Source of the DNA: Baaleninema simplex PCC 7105
GTDB taxonomy: Bacteria > Cyanobacteriota > Cyanobacteriia > Cyanobacteriales > Geitlerinemataceae
DNA: 51,622 nt
NCBI RefSeq assembly: GCF_000332355.1
Contig: NZ_KB235958.1
Span: 680,967-732,588, forward strand
Direction: 5' to 3'
This document shows, piece by piece, positions 8,175-17,884 of this stretch. Position 1 is the first letter of the stretch; each line of letters opens with the position of its first letter. Made by a program: the position numbers and the translations under genes. A model generated the notes under the pieces. The model saw only the letters and a list, made by a program, of their open reading frames with translations, made no database searches and was not told where the DNA came from.

Positions 8175-9941
8175 ATGTCGGTCTTACGGTACTATCTTCT
8201 CGTCCTTGCCCTGGCGATCGCGGGATTTGCGATAATCCTGTCCGTCACCGTTCGAGAAGCTACCCCCCCGATGACAACGATGTCCGATCGCTCTGTATTT
8301 CTCACCGATCCCTTTTTGCAGTTTCCCACGGCGACTTCCGTGCGCGTCGTCTGGTTCACCGAATTTCGAGGCTTGCGCCATACCGTTACAGTGGAAAACC
8401 GCACCGAACTCGCCAACACCACCCACCTGACGCGCACGCGGGAAGATAAAGACTCCAAAATCCCCGAGGCGGACACCCTTTCGACGCCAACTCGCCGCGA
8501 AATCTGGCGACACGAGGCCGAAATTCGAGGGTTAACCCCAGGAGAACGGATTCCCTATACTGTCAGCAGTCAGCAAGAAGACGGCGAAATCCTCACCAGC
8601 AATGAATTTACGCTGTTTGCTGCGCCGGAAACGGGAACGCCACTTAAAATTCTCCTCACCTCCGATCACCAATTGATGCCGATGACAGCGGCGAACTTGC
8701 AGAAAGTCGCTGAAACCGTGGGACAAGTTGACGCCGTATTCCACGCAGGGGATCTCGTCAACATTCCCGATCGCGCCTCGGAATGGTTCGACCATAGTAA
8801 GGGAAACGCCTTTTTCCCCTGTTTGCAAGGATACGCCAGTTACGACTTGGAGAAAAACGGCATCGTGACGCGGTATCGAGGAGCGGCGATCGTTCAAAAC
8901 GCGCCGTTGTTTCCCACCGTGGGCAACCACGAAGTCATGGGACGCTACAGTAGCGAAAAGCCCCTACACGCCCAGTTTAACGATCCGGTTCCGCGCCGCG
9001 TTGCCAAAGAACGATACGAGGAAAAGGCGATCGGCGACGATCCGCAGTTGCGCCAAGCCTGGGTCAAAGCCAATTCTTTCAACAGCGACACCTACGAAGA
9101 AATCTTTTCAATTCCCCACAGCGACCCCGGTGGCAAAACCTACTATGCGACCAGTTTCGGTGACGTGCGCTTGGTGGTGCTGTACGCTACGAACATTTGG
9201 CGAAAACCGCAAACCGACGAAACGATTAAAGGACGCTATCAGGAACGTACCGCCGATCTCGACGATCCGGCAAACTGGGGATACGGACAGCATATCTTCG
9301 AGGCGATCGAACGGGGAAGTCCTCAGTACGAGTGGTTACAACGGGAACTCAACAGTCCCGAATTTCGATCGGCCAAGTATAAAATCGCGATGTTTCACCA
9401 TCCCCCCCATAGCCTCGGCGGAAACATCGTCCCAGCCTATACCGATCCCGTTCCGCAGATCGATCGCGACGAGACTGGGAAAATTACCGCCGTTCGCTAC
9501 GAATATCCCAAGGATAACGACTACTTACAGCGAGACGTGCTGCCTCTGTTAGAAGCGGCGGGGGTTCAGTTGGTGTATTTCGGTCACTCTCACCTGTGGA
9601 ATCGCTTTGTCAGTCCCGCCGGAACCCATTATCTCGAGTCGTCGAACGTGGGAAACAGCTACGGCGGCTTTTGGAAAACTGAAACCCGCAAAGTTCCGCG
9701 AGAGAACGATCCCAATTACCCAGCAACCGGCGATCCCTACGGCTTAGATCCCGTGTTTCCGGCGATCGCCCCCTTGCAAGACGAGACCGGAGAACCACTT
9801 CCCTATCTTGCCAGCAACGATATTACTGCGTTTAGCATTTTCGAGACAGAGACGGGGACGATAACGAGTTATTACTTCGACGCGCGAAATCCCGATTCTG
9901 AGGTCGTGAAGTTCGATGAATTTAACATCGCATCTCCATAA
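8175..9941 (+). CDS. Exported metallophosphoesterase (purple acid phosphatase-like)
   Basis: A 588-residue protein with an N-terminal hydrophobic segment (residues 8-24) that is a signal peptide or anchor, an N-terminal beta-sandwich region of the purple-acid-phosphatase type (about 45-150, with TSVRVVWFTEF), then a calcineurin-like phosphoesterase core. Metal-binding blocks are visible in order: SDHQ near 162 (in place of the usual DxH), GDLV near 191, GNHE near 250, FHHPPHS near 406 and FGHSHLW near 468. It probably hydrolyses phosphomonoesters or diesters outside the cytoplasm. It is monocistronic; no Pho box is obvious upstream, where the repeat pair lies. Confidence 0.85.
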   Translation: MSVLRYYLLVLALAIAGFAIILSVTVREATPPMTTMSDRSVFLTDPFLQFPTATSVRVVWFTEFRGLRHTVTVENRTELANTTHLTRTREDKDSKIPEADTLSTPTRREIWRHEAEIRGLTPGERIPYTVSSQQEDGEILTSNEFTLFAAPETGTPLKILLTSDHQLMPMTAANLQKVAETVGQVDAVFHAGDLVNIPDRASEWFDHSKGNAFFPCLQGYASYDLEKNGIVTRYRGAAIVQNAPLFPTVGNHEVMGRYSSEKPLHAQFNDPVPRRVAKERYEEKAIGDDPQLRQAWVKANSFNSDTYEEIFSIPHSDPGGKTYYATSFGDVRLVVLYATNIWRKPQTDETIKGRYQERTADLDDPANWGYGQHIFEAIERGSPQYEWLQRELNSPEFRSAKYKIAMFHHPPHSLGGNIVPAYTDPVPQIDRDETGKITAVRYEYPKDNDYLQRDVLPLLEAAGVQLVYFGHSHLWNRFVSPAGTHYLESSNVGNSYGGFWKTETRKVPRENDPNYPATGDPYGLDPVFPAIAPLQDETGEPLPYLASNDITAFSIFETETGTITSYYFDARNPDSEVVKFDEFNIASP

Positions 9942-9970
9942 AAATACGGAAATATCGCATCCATAAAAAT

Positions 9971-10002
9971 ATCCGTATTAAAGTCGCTGCTTTAATACGG
10001 AT
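9971..10002. terminator. Perfect 13-bp hairpin after the phosphoesterase gene
   Basis: ATCCGTATTAAAG, loop TCGCTG, CTTTAATACGGAT. It lies between two genes that converge here, so it may serve as a shared stop for transcription, but neither side carries a strong T-run. A partial copy of the same sequence (CATAAAAATACGG and CATAAAAATATCCG) surrounds it. Confidence 0.5.
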
Positions 10003-10047
10003 ACCGAAAAGTCAAGAATTTAATTCAACACGGGTTTAGCTTGAGTT

Positions 10048-10221
10048 TTATCGACCACTACCCCGGTGCGGGACGGTATCCGTGTTGATAGATTCAGTCG
10101 ATAAAACTTCGATAGAGTCGAGAATACGAACGTTTGAGGACACCGATTCGATCGCCCGGGCGTTGGCGGCAAAACCCGCTAACAGTAAGCTCGAAAGCAA
10201 GATAGAGCTATAGATGCGCAT
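10048..10221 (-). CDS. Small secreted peptide, 57 residues
   Basis: A short open frame with features of a real gene. It begins MRIYSSILLSSLLLAGFAAN, a classic Sec signal peptide with a likely cleavage after ARA at residue 23, leaving a mature peptide of about 34 residues (starting IESVSSNVRILD, ending HRGSGR). AAGGGA sits about 9 bases upstream of the ATG as a ribosome-binding site. I do not recognise the mature part. It could be a secreted signal, a cell-wall peptide or a decaying gene. It lies 127 bp downstream of pcyA on the same strand. Confidence 0.55.
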   Translation of the reverse strand: MRIYSSILLSSLLLAGFAANARAIESVSSNVRILDSIEVLSTESINTDTVPHRGSGR

Positions 10222-10348
10222 GGTATAGAATCCCTTCGTTGAGTTTCTATTTCCAGTTACGTCTCTATCTCGCTGCGATCCGGAGAAACCTGTTTGACCA
10301 ATTTAATTTTTTTGAACGAATACGGTTGAACTGACAGGTTAAGTTCGG

Positions 10349-11092
10349 TTAACCCTCTGGTGGCAGGTCGAACAGTACGGTCGTCATATAACGATCTGCC
10401 CAAGCTTCTCCAAACGCTTTTTCTAACACTCGGCGAGTTTTGTCGTTCTGGCGCTGTTTCGTACAGTAATATTGTTGGCCGGCACGAACTCGTGCTTCTT
10501 CCTCGGGAGAAACGGGAGTTGTCGCCTTGGCTTGCTGACAGTGAACGGTTAGATAATCCGTGACTCGTTCTAAGAACGTTGTTTCTTCGGCTTCGTCCGC
10601 CGGACGCACGAACAAACAGAATTCCGAGAAGATGTCGCCCCAGGGGGGAAGGTCTCGCGGTTGCGCGAATTCGACCGTCGGTAAGGCTTGTAAGGCGTTG
10701 CGGTAATCGTCTGAGAGGGTTAAATCGGCAGTGGTGGGAGACAAATCGACGATCGCCGCACTAATTTGTCCGCGTCCCCCCACTAAGTCCGTTCCGAACA
10801 TCGGTAGTGGATAGTTGGAACGGGGAAACATGACGCAGTGCAAAATGTCTAAGTTGGTGCCGACTTTCGCCAGTTCGAGGTGCATTTTGCGAAATTCGGG
10901 GGATTGGTAGCAGCGATTTTCGATGGTGAGTTTTTCGCCTTCGAGTCGTCCTTCCACGTAACCTAAATCTTCGGGAAGTTGGTACGGCGATAGGTCGAGA
11001 TGTTGGTGCCAGGTGGCTTCGATCGCGTCGGCTAGCTTGCGAATCAGGCGATGTTGTTGCGATCGCAGGGAAGACTCGGGGGCAAGGGTCAT
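10349..11092 (-). CDS. pcyA: Phycocyanobilin:ferredoxin oxidoreductase
   Basis: A 247-residue ferredoxin-dependent bilin reductase that converts biliverdin IXalpha to phycocyanobilin, the chromophore of phycobilisomes and phytochromes. The three catalytic residues known for PcyA are kept: E73 in HLELAKVG, H85 in ILHCVMFP and D102 in [10 protein letters not shown]. The C-terminal block [21 protein letters not shown] is the family hallmark. Length matches. It confirms a phycobiliprotein-containing organism. Confidence 0.97.
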   Translation of the reverse strand: MTLAPESSLRSQQHRLIRKLADAIEATWHQHLDLSPYQLPEDLGYVEGRLEGEKLTIENRCYQSPEFRKMHLELAKVGTNLDILHCVMFPRSNYPLPMFGTDLVGGRGQISAAIVDLSPTTADLTLSDDYRNALQALPTVEFAQPRDLPPWGDIFSEFCLFVRPADEAEETTFLERVTDYLTVHCQQAKATTPVSPEEEARVRAGQQYYCTKQRQNDKTRRVLEKAFGEAWADRYMTTVLFDLPPEG

Positions 11093-11132
11093 CGTTAAAA
11101 AAACTTTACAACTAAGGAGGAATTTAATTTTG

Positions 11133-12092
11133 TTATTTTACCCCGAAGGCGCTCCCCGCCTGTTTCGCCTCGTTATAGGCGGCGTATACGGCTTTGACGT
11201 TGTACCAATTCAAAAAAATCCGCGAAATTTCTGAAGCCAATCGATGCTGTCCGCGATCGATCGACTGTTGCAACAGTCCCGCGAGGGTGCGTTCGTTGAG
11301 GCGTCCTCCTAGAGATAGAATTCCCCACAGCAGCCAATGGAGCGGTGTCATCTGCACCATTAACCGCACTTCCCAGGTGGGATGTTTTTGATAGAACAAC
11401 ACCCCCGTTCGCGCCCGTTGAATTTCGCGATCGATCGCTGCCGGAAGTCGGTCTAAACTAAAGGGAGGGTTCCAGTGATAGCCGGCCGCTTCGGGACATT
11501 TGACCAGTTTCACGCCGAGTTTTTTCAGACGCACGCCTAACTCGAGATCTTCCCAGCCGTACTGACGGAATCTCGTATCGAACGGCCCGGCTTCGTCCAA
11601 CCACCGACGGGCAATGGCGACGTTTCCTGTGGCGAAATAGGCCGCCGAAAAATCGGTGAGTTTGTAGGGTTCGCTCGTGGGATCGTCGAAATTACTCGTG
11701 TTGATGACGGCACCGTAGGTAAACAGGCGATCGTGTCCGAGTTGTTGCTGTCCTCGCTGCAACCCCTCGGCGTGAGATTGTAGAAAGGTGTCGGTCACGA
11801 CCAAGTCGCTGTCAATAAAAACGATGGTATCGCCGATCGCCCGTTCGAGACCTAAATTTCTCGCCGCCGCCGGACCGGAATTGTCTTGACGAAATCGTTT
11901 GATGTGGGGAAATCGTGTTGCGTTGGCAGCTAACCAGTCCCAGGTGTCATCGGTAGAGCCGTCGTCCACCACGATAACTTCGTATCCCTTCACGATCGAA
12001 TTTTGGGGGAACTGCTGATGTGCGATCGCCTGTAAGCACTTTTGCAAAATTGGCAGGCGGTTGTAGGTGGGGACGACGACGCTAAAAAACAT
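11133..12092 (-). CDS. Family 2 glycosyltransferase
   Basis: A 319-residue GT-A fold enzyme. The N-terminus [19 protein letters not shown] and [13 protein letters not shown] are the nucleotide-sugar binding blocks, FIDSDLVV is the DxD-type metal site near residue 92, and [15 protein letters not shown] is the acceptor/ED motif typical of GT2. There are no membrane segments. It probably adds a sugar to a polysaccharide or lipid. It ends 40 bp before pcyA on the same strand and starts just downstream of the RTX-type gene; the donor sugar cannot be told. Confidence 0.9.
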   Translation of the reverse strand: MFFSVVVPTYNRLPILQKCLQAIAHQQFPQNSIVKGYEVIVVDDGSTDDTWDWLAANATRFPHIKRFRQDNSGPAAARNLGLERAIGDTIVFIDSDLVVTDTFLQSHAEGLQRGQQQLGHDRLFTYGAVINTSNFDDPTSEPYKLTDFSAAYFATGNVAIARRWLDEAGPFDTRFRQYGWEDLELGVRLKKLGVKLVKCPEAAGYHWNPPFSLDRLPAAIDREIQRARTGVLFYQKHPTWEVRLMVQMTPLHWLLWGILSLGGRLNERTLAGLLQQSIDRGQHRLASEISRIFLNWYNVKAVYAAYNEAKQAGSAFGVK

Positions 12093-12116
12093 AGGACTAT
12101 TGTGAAGGGCGATCGC

Positions 12117-12815
12117 TTAACCGGCGCGGGTGAAGTCAAAGATATCCAGTTGCGAGGGATCGATGCCAATTAGAATAACGCGCACCTGGTTTTCCAATAC
12201 AGCCACGGCGTTTCCATCTTGTCTGCCGAAGGAAATGCTTTTGAGATCGCCCACCAAACCAATAATATCGACTCCGTCTTCAAAGTCCGTCACGATGTTG
12301 TTCGTACCGTCTCCAGGTGCGAAATCAAAGCGATCGAACCCTTCTCCTCCGGTGAGTACGTCGTTGCCTGCACCACCTCGGAGAATGTCGTCGCCGCGAT
12401 CGCCGAATAGCGAATCGTCGCCATCGTCGCCGATGAGAGAATCGGCATCTTGTCCGCCAAATAGGAAATCAGCCCCGTCTCCCCCAAAGAGAGTATCGTC
12501 GCCTTTGTTGCCGAACAGAAAGTCGTTTCCTGCACCGCCGACGACAGAATCCATATCTTGTCCGGCGGCGATCGTGTCGTCGCCACCTCCACCGTCGAGG
12601 ATATCGTTTCCGGTATTTCCGAATAAAATCCGTTCGGATTCGTCATCGATTAGGAAATCGTTGCCGCTTCCCGCGACGATCGCGTCGATTCCCGGAGAAC
12701 CGCTGAGGGAATCTGCCTCGTTTGCCGGAAGTTCGCTTAGGCTGAGGGTGTCGCTGTCAGTACCGAGGATTCCGAAGTCGTACTGACTGCCCAGCTCGAT
12801 CGTTGAAAACGCCAT
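12117..12815 (-). CDS. RTX-type calcium-binding repeat protein
   Basis: A 232-residue protein built around RTX nonapeptide repeats (GGxGxDxLx) from about residue 50 to 165, such as GGAGNDFLFGNKGDDTLFGG and GDRGDDILRG. The repeats form a calcium-loaded beta-roll; the C-terminal part (DRFDFAPGDGTNNIVTDFED, then DIIGLVG) is the usual capping segment of type I-secreted proteins. No catalytic domain is present. No type I secretion genes are in the window. It lies 24 bp upstream of the glycosyltransferase on the same strand. Confidence 0.85.
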   Translation of the reverse strand: MAFSTIELGSQYDFGILGTDSDTLSLSELPANEADSLSGSPGIDAIVAGSGNDFLIDDESERILFGNTGNDILDGGGGDDTIAAGQDMDSVVGGAGNDFLFGNKGDDTLFGGDGADFLFGGQDADSLIGDDGDDSLFGDRGDDILRGGAGNDVLTGGEGFDRFDFAPGDGTNNIVTDFEDGVDIIGLVGDLKSISFGRQDGNAVAVLENQVRVILIGIDPSQLDIFDFTRAG

Positions 12816-13003
12816 GAACGTCTTACCGTTTTTTGTGACTATGAAAAGGTTCGGTTAAAACCTTTGTCATAGTAGCTGTTGGCTGAGGTTTCGTAAATGT
12901 CGGACGTGACGGTCTGAATTCTGGCTCGTTGAGGGCGATCGCGAACCTCAAGATCGGTCGAAGACGAGACAGCGATCGCCCCATCTGTTCGAATCGGCGC
13001 ATT

Positions 13004-14164
13004 TCAATCGGGATGGAGAAAATTCTCGAAATCTGCCTTCCGAACTTGCTCGTTGGCGATCGCTTCCCCAATCGTAAGAAAGGCTGGAATTTCCTTGACT
13101 GCATCCATGGGTGCCACCGCGTCGGGATCGATCCCCGAAAGTCCCAGCTCGCGAAAACGCTCGAGAGTAAACGCCGTCGAATACCGGTGGTACGTCAGTA
13201 AGTTCGAGAGCCTCGCCAAGATTCCCGTGGTATCTGGTGGAAGTTCTTCAGATACTAAATCTTCAACGTTGTGCAACTGAGGCACGGCAATCGCTTCGAG
13301 TTCCCGTCCGATCGCTTGGGATTCGGCTTCTGGAGTATGGGCAAACAAGCTCATCAAGAAATTCTGCTGGGCGCTCGCATCTTCCATTAACGTGCTGACG
13401 GCATAAATCGCCCAATCGACTAACGTATACCCTTTAGCATTGTTGAATGGGATTTTTCCTTGTCTAAATCCAGTTCCGACAGAAATTAATAAAAGATTGT
13501 CTTTTCCCGTTTTCCAGCCAATTCCATAGTCTGGTTTGGTGGCTTCTAGAAAAAGCTGAAACGACGGATTGTTAAACATACTCATGCCGCCGTCGATGAA
13601 TTCGTAAGGATGGGAATCAATATTGAATTGATGGGGTAGAAAAAACGTGGGTGCGGCGGTACTGGCTCGCACGAAATGCCACAATAAAATATCTTTATTA
13701 ATATCGTAAAATTTGTTGTTCGGAGAGTTGACAAAAAACCAATTTCGTGCAGTCGTGACGTTTTTGGCAACGACCAACAGCAGCGTTCGCAGGCGATCGG
13801 AGCCGAGAGTCGTAGTACCGAGAACCTCTTTTAAATTCCGTTCGAGGGGTTTAGCACTGTATTTCGACCACAGACGGCCGATAAGCCAGTTTCGGGTGAA
13901 AATTTCCCGGCCGCGATCGACGTACAAATCGAGCAAGTCGCGAACTTTCATACCCTTGGCCAAACCTGCTGCGAGAATCGCTCCCGTACTGGTTCCTCCG
14001 ATAAAATCGAAATAGTCACCCAAGCAATTCCAAGGCGTGTCTTTAGGGTCGCACAGAATCGACTCGATTTTCAACAAAATTTGTGCGGCAATAATCCCTC
14101 GAATACCGCCACCGTCGATCGAAAGTAGGCGTTTGGGACGGTCTAGATTTTCTCGACGCAACAT
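13004..14164 (-). CDS. Patatin-like phospholipase
   Basis: A 386-residue lipid acyl hydrolase. The oxyanion motif DGGGIRGI (residues 17-24), the nucleophile S59 in GGTSTG and the catalytic D191 in DGGMSMFNNP make a complete Ser-Asp dyad. The first residues RLLSIDGGGIRGI are typical of the soluble bacterial patatin group. There is no signal peptide. Some patatins act as effectors in cyclic-oligonucleotide defence (CapV), but no nucleotidyltransferase gene is adjacent, so a housekeeping or stand-alone lipase is more likely. Confidence 0.9.
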   Translation of the reverse strand: MLRRENLDRPKRLLSIDGGGIRGIIAAQILLKIESILCDPKDTPWNCLGDYFDFIGGTSTGAILAAGLAKGMKVRDLLDLYVDRGREIFTRNWLIGRLWSKYSAKPLERNLKEVLGTTTLGSDRLRTLLLVVAKNVTTARNWFFVNSPNNKFYDINKDILLWHFVRASTAAPTFFLPHQFNIDSHPYEFIDGGMSMFNNPSFQLFLEATKPDYGIGWKTGKDNLLLISVGTGFRQGKIPFNNAKGYTLVDWAIYAVSTLMEDASAQQNFLMSLFAHTPEAESQAIGRELEAIAVPQLHNVEDLVSEELPPDTTGILARLSNLLTYHRYSTAFTLERFRELGLSGIDPDAVAPMDAVKEIPAFLTIGEAIANEQVRKADFENFLHPD

Positions 14165-14741
14165 TTTTGAACTCTCCTTTTTGCTCGAATTTTTTAAATA
14201 ATTAGGGCTTACAGAAAAAGTATTAACGTTAAAGTTAGGGAAGGGAACAGCGGATCTGGGAATATGGAACAGGGGATCGGAGGCGGAGGAATGCGAGCGG
14301 TTCGCAATTTTCTCCCGAATTTTAGCTCCATTATGGCCGACAACTCGGGACTGGTTTTAGATCGATTCCCTTAAAGTCCTTGTTTTATAAAGGTTTCAGT
14401 TTTATTCAGCACACCCTAATTAGGACTTACACACTTCAGCGTTAACTACATTCAAGGTAGAGATCGGTGGGCAATGCCCACCCTACATATCGTGTAAATG
14501 CGTACGTTCTGGCAATGTTAAAATGCTAGGCTTGTTAAGCATTTTATAGTGTCGATTTTTTGAAATCGACAAGTAACTATTGTGCCACTTCAACACTGAA
14601 AAACGAACGAGATAACGACGATCGCGATCGCTACGACGGTTTAAACTTCATTGGGGAATTTAAATTTCGACTCGATTCTAGCCCGAACAGTTCAAATTCC
14701 CAGAAATTGTTACGTCTTGTAACTCACAAGAGCGAGTTGAC
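14165..14741. other. Intergenic region with three small hairpins
   Basis: No gene is supported. Hairpins visible: GGTGGGC-AAT-GCCCACC at 14466-14482, followed by CTAC, a motif that recurs in cyanobacterial genomes; AAAATGCT/AGCATTTT at 14520-14545; and GTCGATTT-TTTG-AAATCGAC at 14551-14570. The last two may help end the ABC gene's transcript, which comes from the right. A/T content is higher than in the flanking genes. Confidence 0.6.
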
Positions 14742-16394
14742 TCAAGCTCGAACCAATAACGGCGCCGAACTCAACAATCGTTGGGTATAAGGATGCTGCG
14801 GGTTCGAGAAAATTTCCCGCGTTCGCCCGATTTCGACAATTTGTCCGGCGTTCATCACCGCAATGCGATCGCATAAAAACCGGGCTACCCAGAGATCGTG
14901 AGTAATAAACAAATACGTCAAATCGAACTCGTCCTTCAAACGCAGCATCAACTCCAACACCTGCGCCTGAATGTTGGCATCTAACATACTCACTGGCTCG
15001 TCACAGACGACCAATTGCGGATGTGTCATTAACGCTCGGGCGATCGCCACCCGTTGCTGTTGTCCCCCCGACAGTTCCCGAGGATACCGCCGAGCAAACT
15101 CCTTCACTGGCGTCAATCCTACCCGTTCCAACATCTCCAACACCTGCGTTTTCGCCTGAGACGGCTGGGCGAGGCGATGAACGAGTAGGGGATCGGCGAG
15201 ACTGTCTCCCACTGTCATCATGGGATTCAAACAAGCGTGGGGATCTTGAAACACCATTTGCATCTGTCGCCGCTGTTGTCGCAACGCCTTCGGCGAGAGT
15301 TGCGTTAAATCCCGTCCGAGAAACTCGACCGTTCCCCCCGTAGGTTTTACCAATTGCAGGATCGTGCGCGAGAGGGTGGATTTCCCGCATCCCGATTCCC
15401 CCACGAGTCCCAAGATTTCCCCCTGATACAGTTCTAGGGTGACGCCATCGACGGCTTTAATCGTGAGGTCTTCGGATTGAGAAAACAGTCGTTCGAGAAA
15501 GTTGCGTTCTAAGGTGTAGTGTTGTTGCAAATTGCGAACGTGCAAGATCGGCGATCGCTGTGGTGCGGGGTCGTCGTGGGCGATGGGTTCGTCGTCGAGG
15601 GTTTGCACGTGCAACGCCGCGTTGAGGAGCGATTTCGTATAGGGATGTTGCGGCTGGCGCAGGACATTACGGGTTTTTCCCGTTTCGACGATTTTTCCGC
15701 CGTTCATCACGGCGATGCGATCGCAATATTCCCCCACCATGGCCAAATCGTGAGAAATCAGCAACAACGCTAACTCTCGTTCCCGACACAAGCGCATCAA
15801 TTCCTCGAGAATTTGCGCCGAGATGGTGACATCGAGGCTGGTGGTGGGTTCGTCGGCGACGATGAGTTTGGGATCGAGAAGTAACGCCAGGGCGATCGCC
15901 ACCCGTTGGCGCATTCCGCCGCTGAATTCGTGGGGATATTGCGACCAGCGATTTTGAGGGATGTTGACCGCCTCGAGGGTTTCGAGAGCTTTGGCTTTCG
16001 CCTGTTTGAAGCTCAACCGAGGACGATGGGCTTTGAGGGTTTCGATGCAATGATCGCCGATGGTCATCAGCGGATCGAGGCGCGTCATGGGATCTTGAAA
16101 AATGAGGGCGACGGCTTCGCCGCGAAATTTCCGCAAGCGATCGCCCTCGAGATCGAATACCGACTCGCCCCGAAACTGAATCTCGCCACGAACCTGACTC
16201 CCTTCAGGAAGCAACCGCATCGCCCCCCGTCCGATAGTAGATTTTCCACATCCCGATTCTCCCACCAGTCCGAGGGTTTCTCCAGGGGAAAGGGTAAACG
16301 ACACGCCATCGACCGCCCATTGAGGCTCGCCGCTGGAAGACAGTGGATAGGCGATTTGGAGGTTTTCGACGCGAAAGATGGGTTCGGGGTTCAT
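14742..16394 (-). CDS. Oligopeptide-type ABC transporter ATPase, two fused cassettes
   Basis: A 550-residue fusion of two peptide/nickel-type ABC ATPases (DppD- and DppF-like, as in GsiA/YejF). Cassette 1 has Walker [10 protein letters not shown] (45-53), signature FSGGMRQRV and Walker [13 protein letters not shown]. Cassette 2 has Walker [10 protein letters not shown] (near 330), signature LSGGQQQRV and [11 protein letters not shown]. Each cassette is followed by the oligopeptide-specific tail with [10 protein letters not shown] or [10 protein letters not shown]. Both sites look active. It should power uptake of peptides or related solutes, but no permease or binding-protein gene is next to it, so its partners are elsewhere. 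Confidence 0.93.
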   Translation of the reverse strand: MNPEPIFRVENLQIAYPLSSSGEPQWAVDGVSFTLSPGETLGLVGESGCGKSTIGRGAMRLLPEGSQVRGEIQFRGESVFDLEGDRLRKFRGEAVALIFQDPMTRLDPLMTIGDHCIETLKAHRPRLSFKQAKAKALETLEAVNIPQNRWSQYPHEFSGGMRQRVAIALALLLDPKLIVADEPTTSLDVTISAQILEELMRLCRERELALLLISHDLAMVGEYCDRIAVMNGGKIVETGKTRNVLRQPQHPYTKSLLNAALHVQTLDDEPIAHDDPAPQRSPILHVRNLQQHYTLERNFLERLFSQSEDLTIKAVDGVTLELYQGEILGLVGESGCGKSTLSRTILQLVKPTGGTVEFLGRDLTQLSPKALRQQRRQMQMVFQDPHACLNPMMTVGDSLADPLLVHRLAQPSQAKTQVLEMLERVGLTPVKEFARRYPRELSGGQQQRVAIARALMTHPQLVVCDEPVSMLDANIQAQVLELMLRLKDEFDLTYLFITHDLWVARFLCDRIAVMNAGQIVEIGRTREIFSNPQHPYTQRLLSSAPLLVRA

Positions 16395-16560
16395 GGGAGA
16401 GGAGAGGGGGAGAGGGGGAGAGAGGGAGAGGGGGAGAGAGGGAGAGAGGGAGAGAGGGAGAAACTGTCACCTGAAAACTGTCTTCACTGGTGACTGGTGA
16501 CTGGTGACTGAAACATTGTTCACTGTTCACTGCTCGCTGTTCACTGTAAAAGGGGAGCAG
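16395..16560. repeat. Purine-rich and 8-bp microsatellite-like repeats
   Basis: Three adjoining simple repeats. About 16398-16462 is GAGAGGG/GGGAGAG purine-rich sequence. About 16490-16512 is GTGACTG repeated three times. About 16515-16547 is TTCACTG/CTCGCTG repeated. Similar arrays occur in other cyanobacterial intergenic regions. They separate the zinc-ribbon gene from the ABC gene. Confidence 0.8.
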
Positions 16561-16600
16561 GGGCGAAATTATCAATTGTCAATTATCGATTTATTGACTG

Positions 16601-17170
16601 TTATTCGGCTCGCTCGAATTGTTGCATGAGATAGGCGACGCCAAAATCTCCGTTGGGGTGGGTTTTGAGGGTTTCGGCGAGGGCAAAGACTTTTTCGGCG
16701 ATGTCGGTTCCCAGTTTGTCGATGACAGCATCGCGTTGGAGTTCGACTTGATGTTGTTCCCGCAGTTGCGATTTCCAGGAACTCGAAAATAGGCGATCGA
16801 TCTGAACGTGTAACCCCAAGTGTTTGAGGATTTCCCATTCTCCGGCGTCGAGCCAGATTCCGGCGTTGAAGGGAGAACGTTCGATGTAAAACGGCGTGGG
16901 GGCGTCGACGCGGGCCCGAGTCATAATGCGGCCGCTGTCGGGACAGAGGGCGGCTTTGGCATCGGTTCGAGGGGGGTGGAAATCGATTTCAGAGAGTTGT
17001 TGCGACAACTTTTCTAAGTCGAATTCCGGTTGGGGTTGCTGCGATCGCCAGCGTTCGTAATTTTCGCGATCGAGCCAGACGCCCCCGGTTTTCGGACACC
17101 GCATCACTGTCAAGCCGGGTTCGAGGGTATCTTCAACGAGGGTCGAGGTTTTGTCTTTCGGACATTGCAT
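16601..17170 (-). CDS. TFIIB-type zinc-ribbon protein
   Basis: A 189-residue protein with a zf-TFIIB ribbon at the N-terminus: MQCPKD, then VMRCPKTGGVWLDRENYE about 20 residues later. A second, degenerate copy is near residues 78-110 (ALCPDSGRI, then SPFNAGIWLDAGEWE), where the second cysteine pair is lost. The C-terminal third is helical. Such proteins are usually unassigned; nucleic-acid or protein binding is inference. I start at ATG 17170 because MQCPKD is the family start; an in-frame ATG at 17200 would add 10 residues. Confidence 0.75.
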   Translation of the reverse strand: MQCPKDKTSTLVEDTLEPGLTVMRCPKTGGVWLDRENYERWRSQQPQPEFDLEKLSQQLSEIDFHPPRTDAKAALCPDSGRIMTRARVDAPTPFYIERSPFNAGIWLDAGEWEILKHLGLHVQIDRLFSSSWKSQLREQHQVELQRDAVIDKLGTDIAEKVFALAETLKTHPNGDFGVAYLMQQFERAE

Positions 17171-17260
17171 AATCGTTGTTGACGGGGATCTCGAGTTCAT
17201 CGATCTATCATCGCATTGTGCGATCGCGCTTCGATCGCCGTGGGTAATGCTCCAGTTCGC

Positions 17261-17593
17261 CTACTCGTCTTTTCCCAAAATTACGTTGCAGTAGCGACGC
17301 ATCGTCGAAAGGCGATCGCGAATTTGCGCTCGACGTTGCGCCTGCGTCGTTTCCTGTCGCGCAGACTGCAAAAACGCCGCATCTGTCGCCAACAACCGCA
17401 GTTGCTTGTGAATTTCGGTGGTGTAAGATTGGCTGCGACTGTCGAGATCGGCGAAATCAGTCCCGAGAATCTCGGTTTGAAACCAGCCTTGCAGCCGCGT
17501 CACCTCTGGAACTAGAGGCGATCGCGCCTCGTCTAGAGTTTCACAGAGGCGATCGATCTGTCGGACGAGTTTTTGGTAACGATCGCTTGACAT
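17261..17593 (-). CDS. patD: PatD-like (heterocyst frequency control) protein
   Basis: A 110-residue helical protein. The blocks RYQKLVRQIDRL, LQGWFQTEIL, SYTTEIHKQLRLLATDAAFL and RDRLSTMRRYCNVIL match the PatD family as I know it; PatD lowers heterocyst frequency in Anabaena through the sigma factor SigA. The family also occurs in cyanobacteria that make no heterocysts, where its job is unknown. No other heterocyst gene is visible here. ATG 17593 (MSSDRYQK) is preferred over a GTG three codons upstream. Confidence 0.65.
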   Translation of the reverse strand: MSSDRYQKLVRQIDRLCETLDEARSPLVPEVTRLQGWFQTEILGTDFADLDSRSQSYTTEIHKQLRLLATDAAFLQSARQETTQAQRRAQIRDRLSTMRRYCNVILGKDE

Positions 17594-17777
17594 AACTAGC
17601 ACGATATTTGTCTAGATTGCTACAATTAGGGTACTCTAGGCTTTACAAAAATTAAGATATTATAAAAACCGTCTTAAGCAACGCGGCGATCGGCGGATTC
17701 ATCTCTAAAATCCATAAACATCTCGACGCGATCGACTAGCGATCGATCCCAGTTCGTTTCAATTTTTTCTCACTTTT

Positions 17778-17805
17778 TTGAAAAAAAGTTTTCAAACTGT
17801 ATCTT
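17778..17805 (+). promoter_or_regulatory. Possible promoter of the rel/spoT gene
   Basis: TTGAAA (17778-17783) and TATCTT (17800-17805) are spaced by 16 bp, 79 bp ahead of the start codon. The region around them is strongly A/T-rich, unlike the flanking genes. This is a pattern match only. Confidence 0.35.
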
Positions 17806-17884
17806 GTAATACAGAAAATATGGAAGACTCATGTATTCATCGAGTCTCCCGAATTTCCCTTACTCGTTCGCCTAACTTGACCCG

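Noticed and set aside
12130-12786. 218-codon open frame opposite the RTX gene
   Set aside because: A mirror of the repetitive RTX coding sequence (Ser/Pro-rich translation); the minus strand has genuine RTX nonapeptides.
13004-14164. Patatin gene as part of a CBASS defence system
   Set aside because: No CD-NTase, cyclase or ancillary genes lie next to it; neighbours are an RTX protein and an ABC ATPase.
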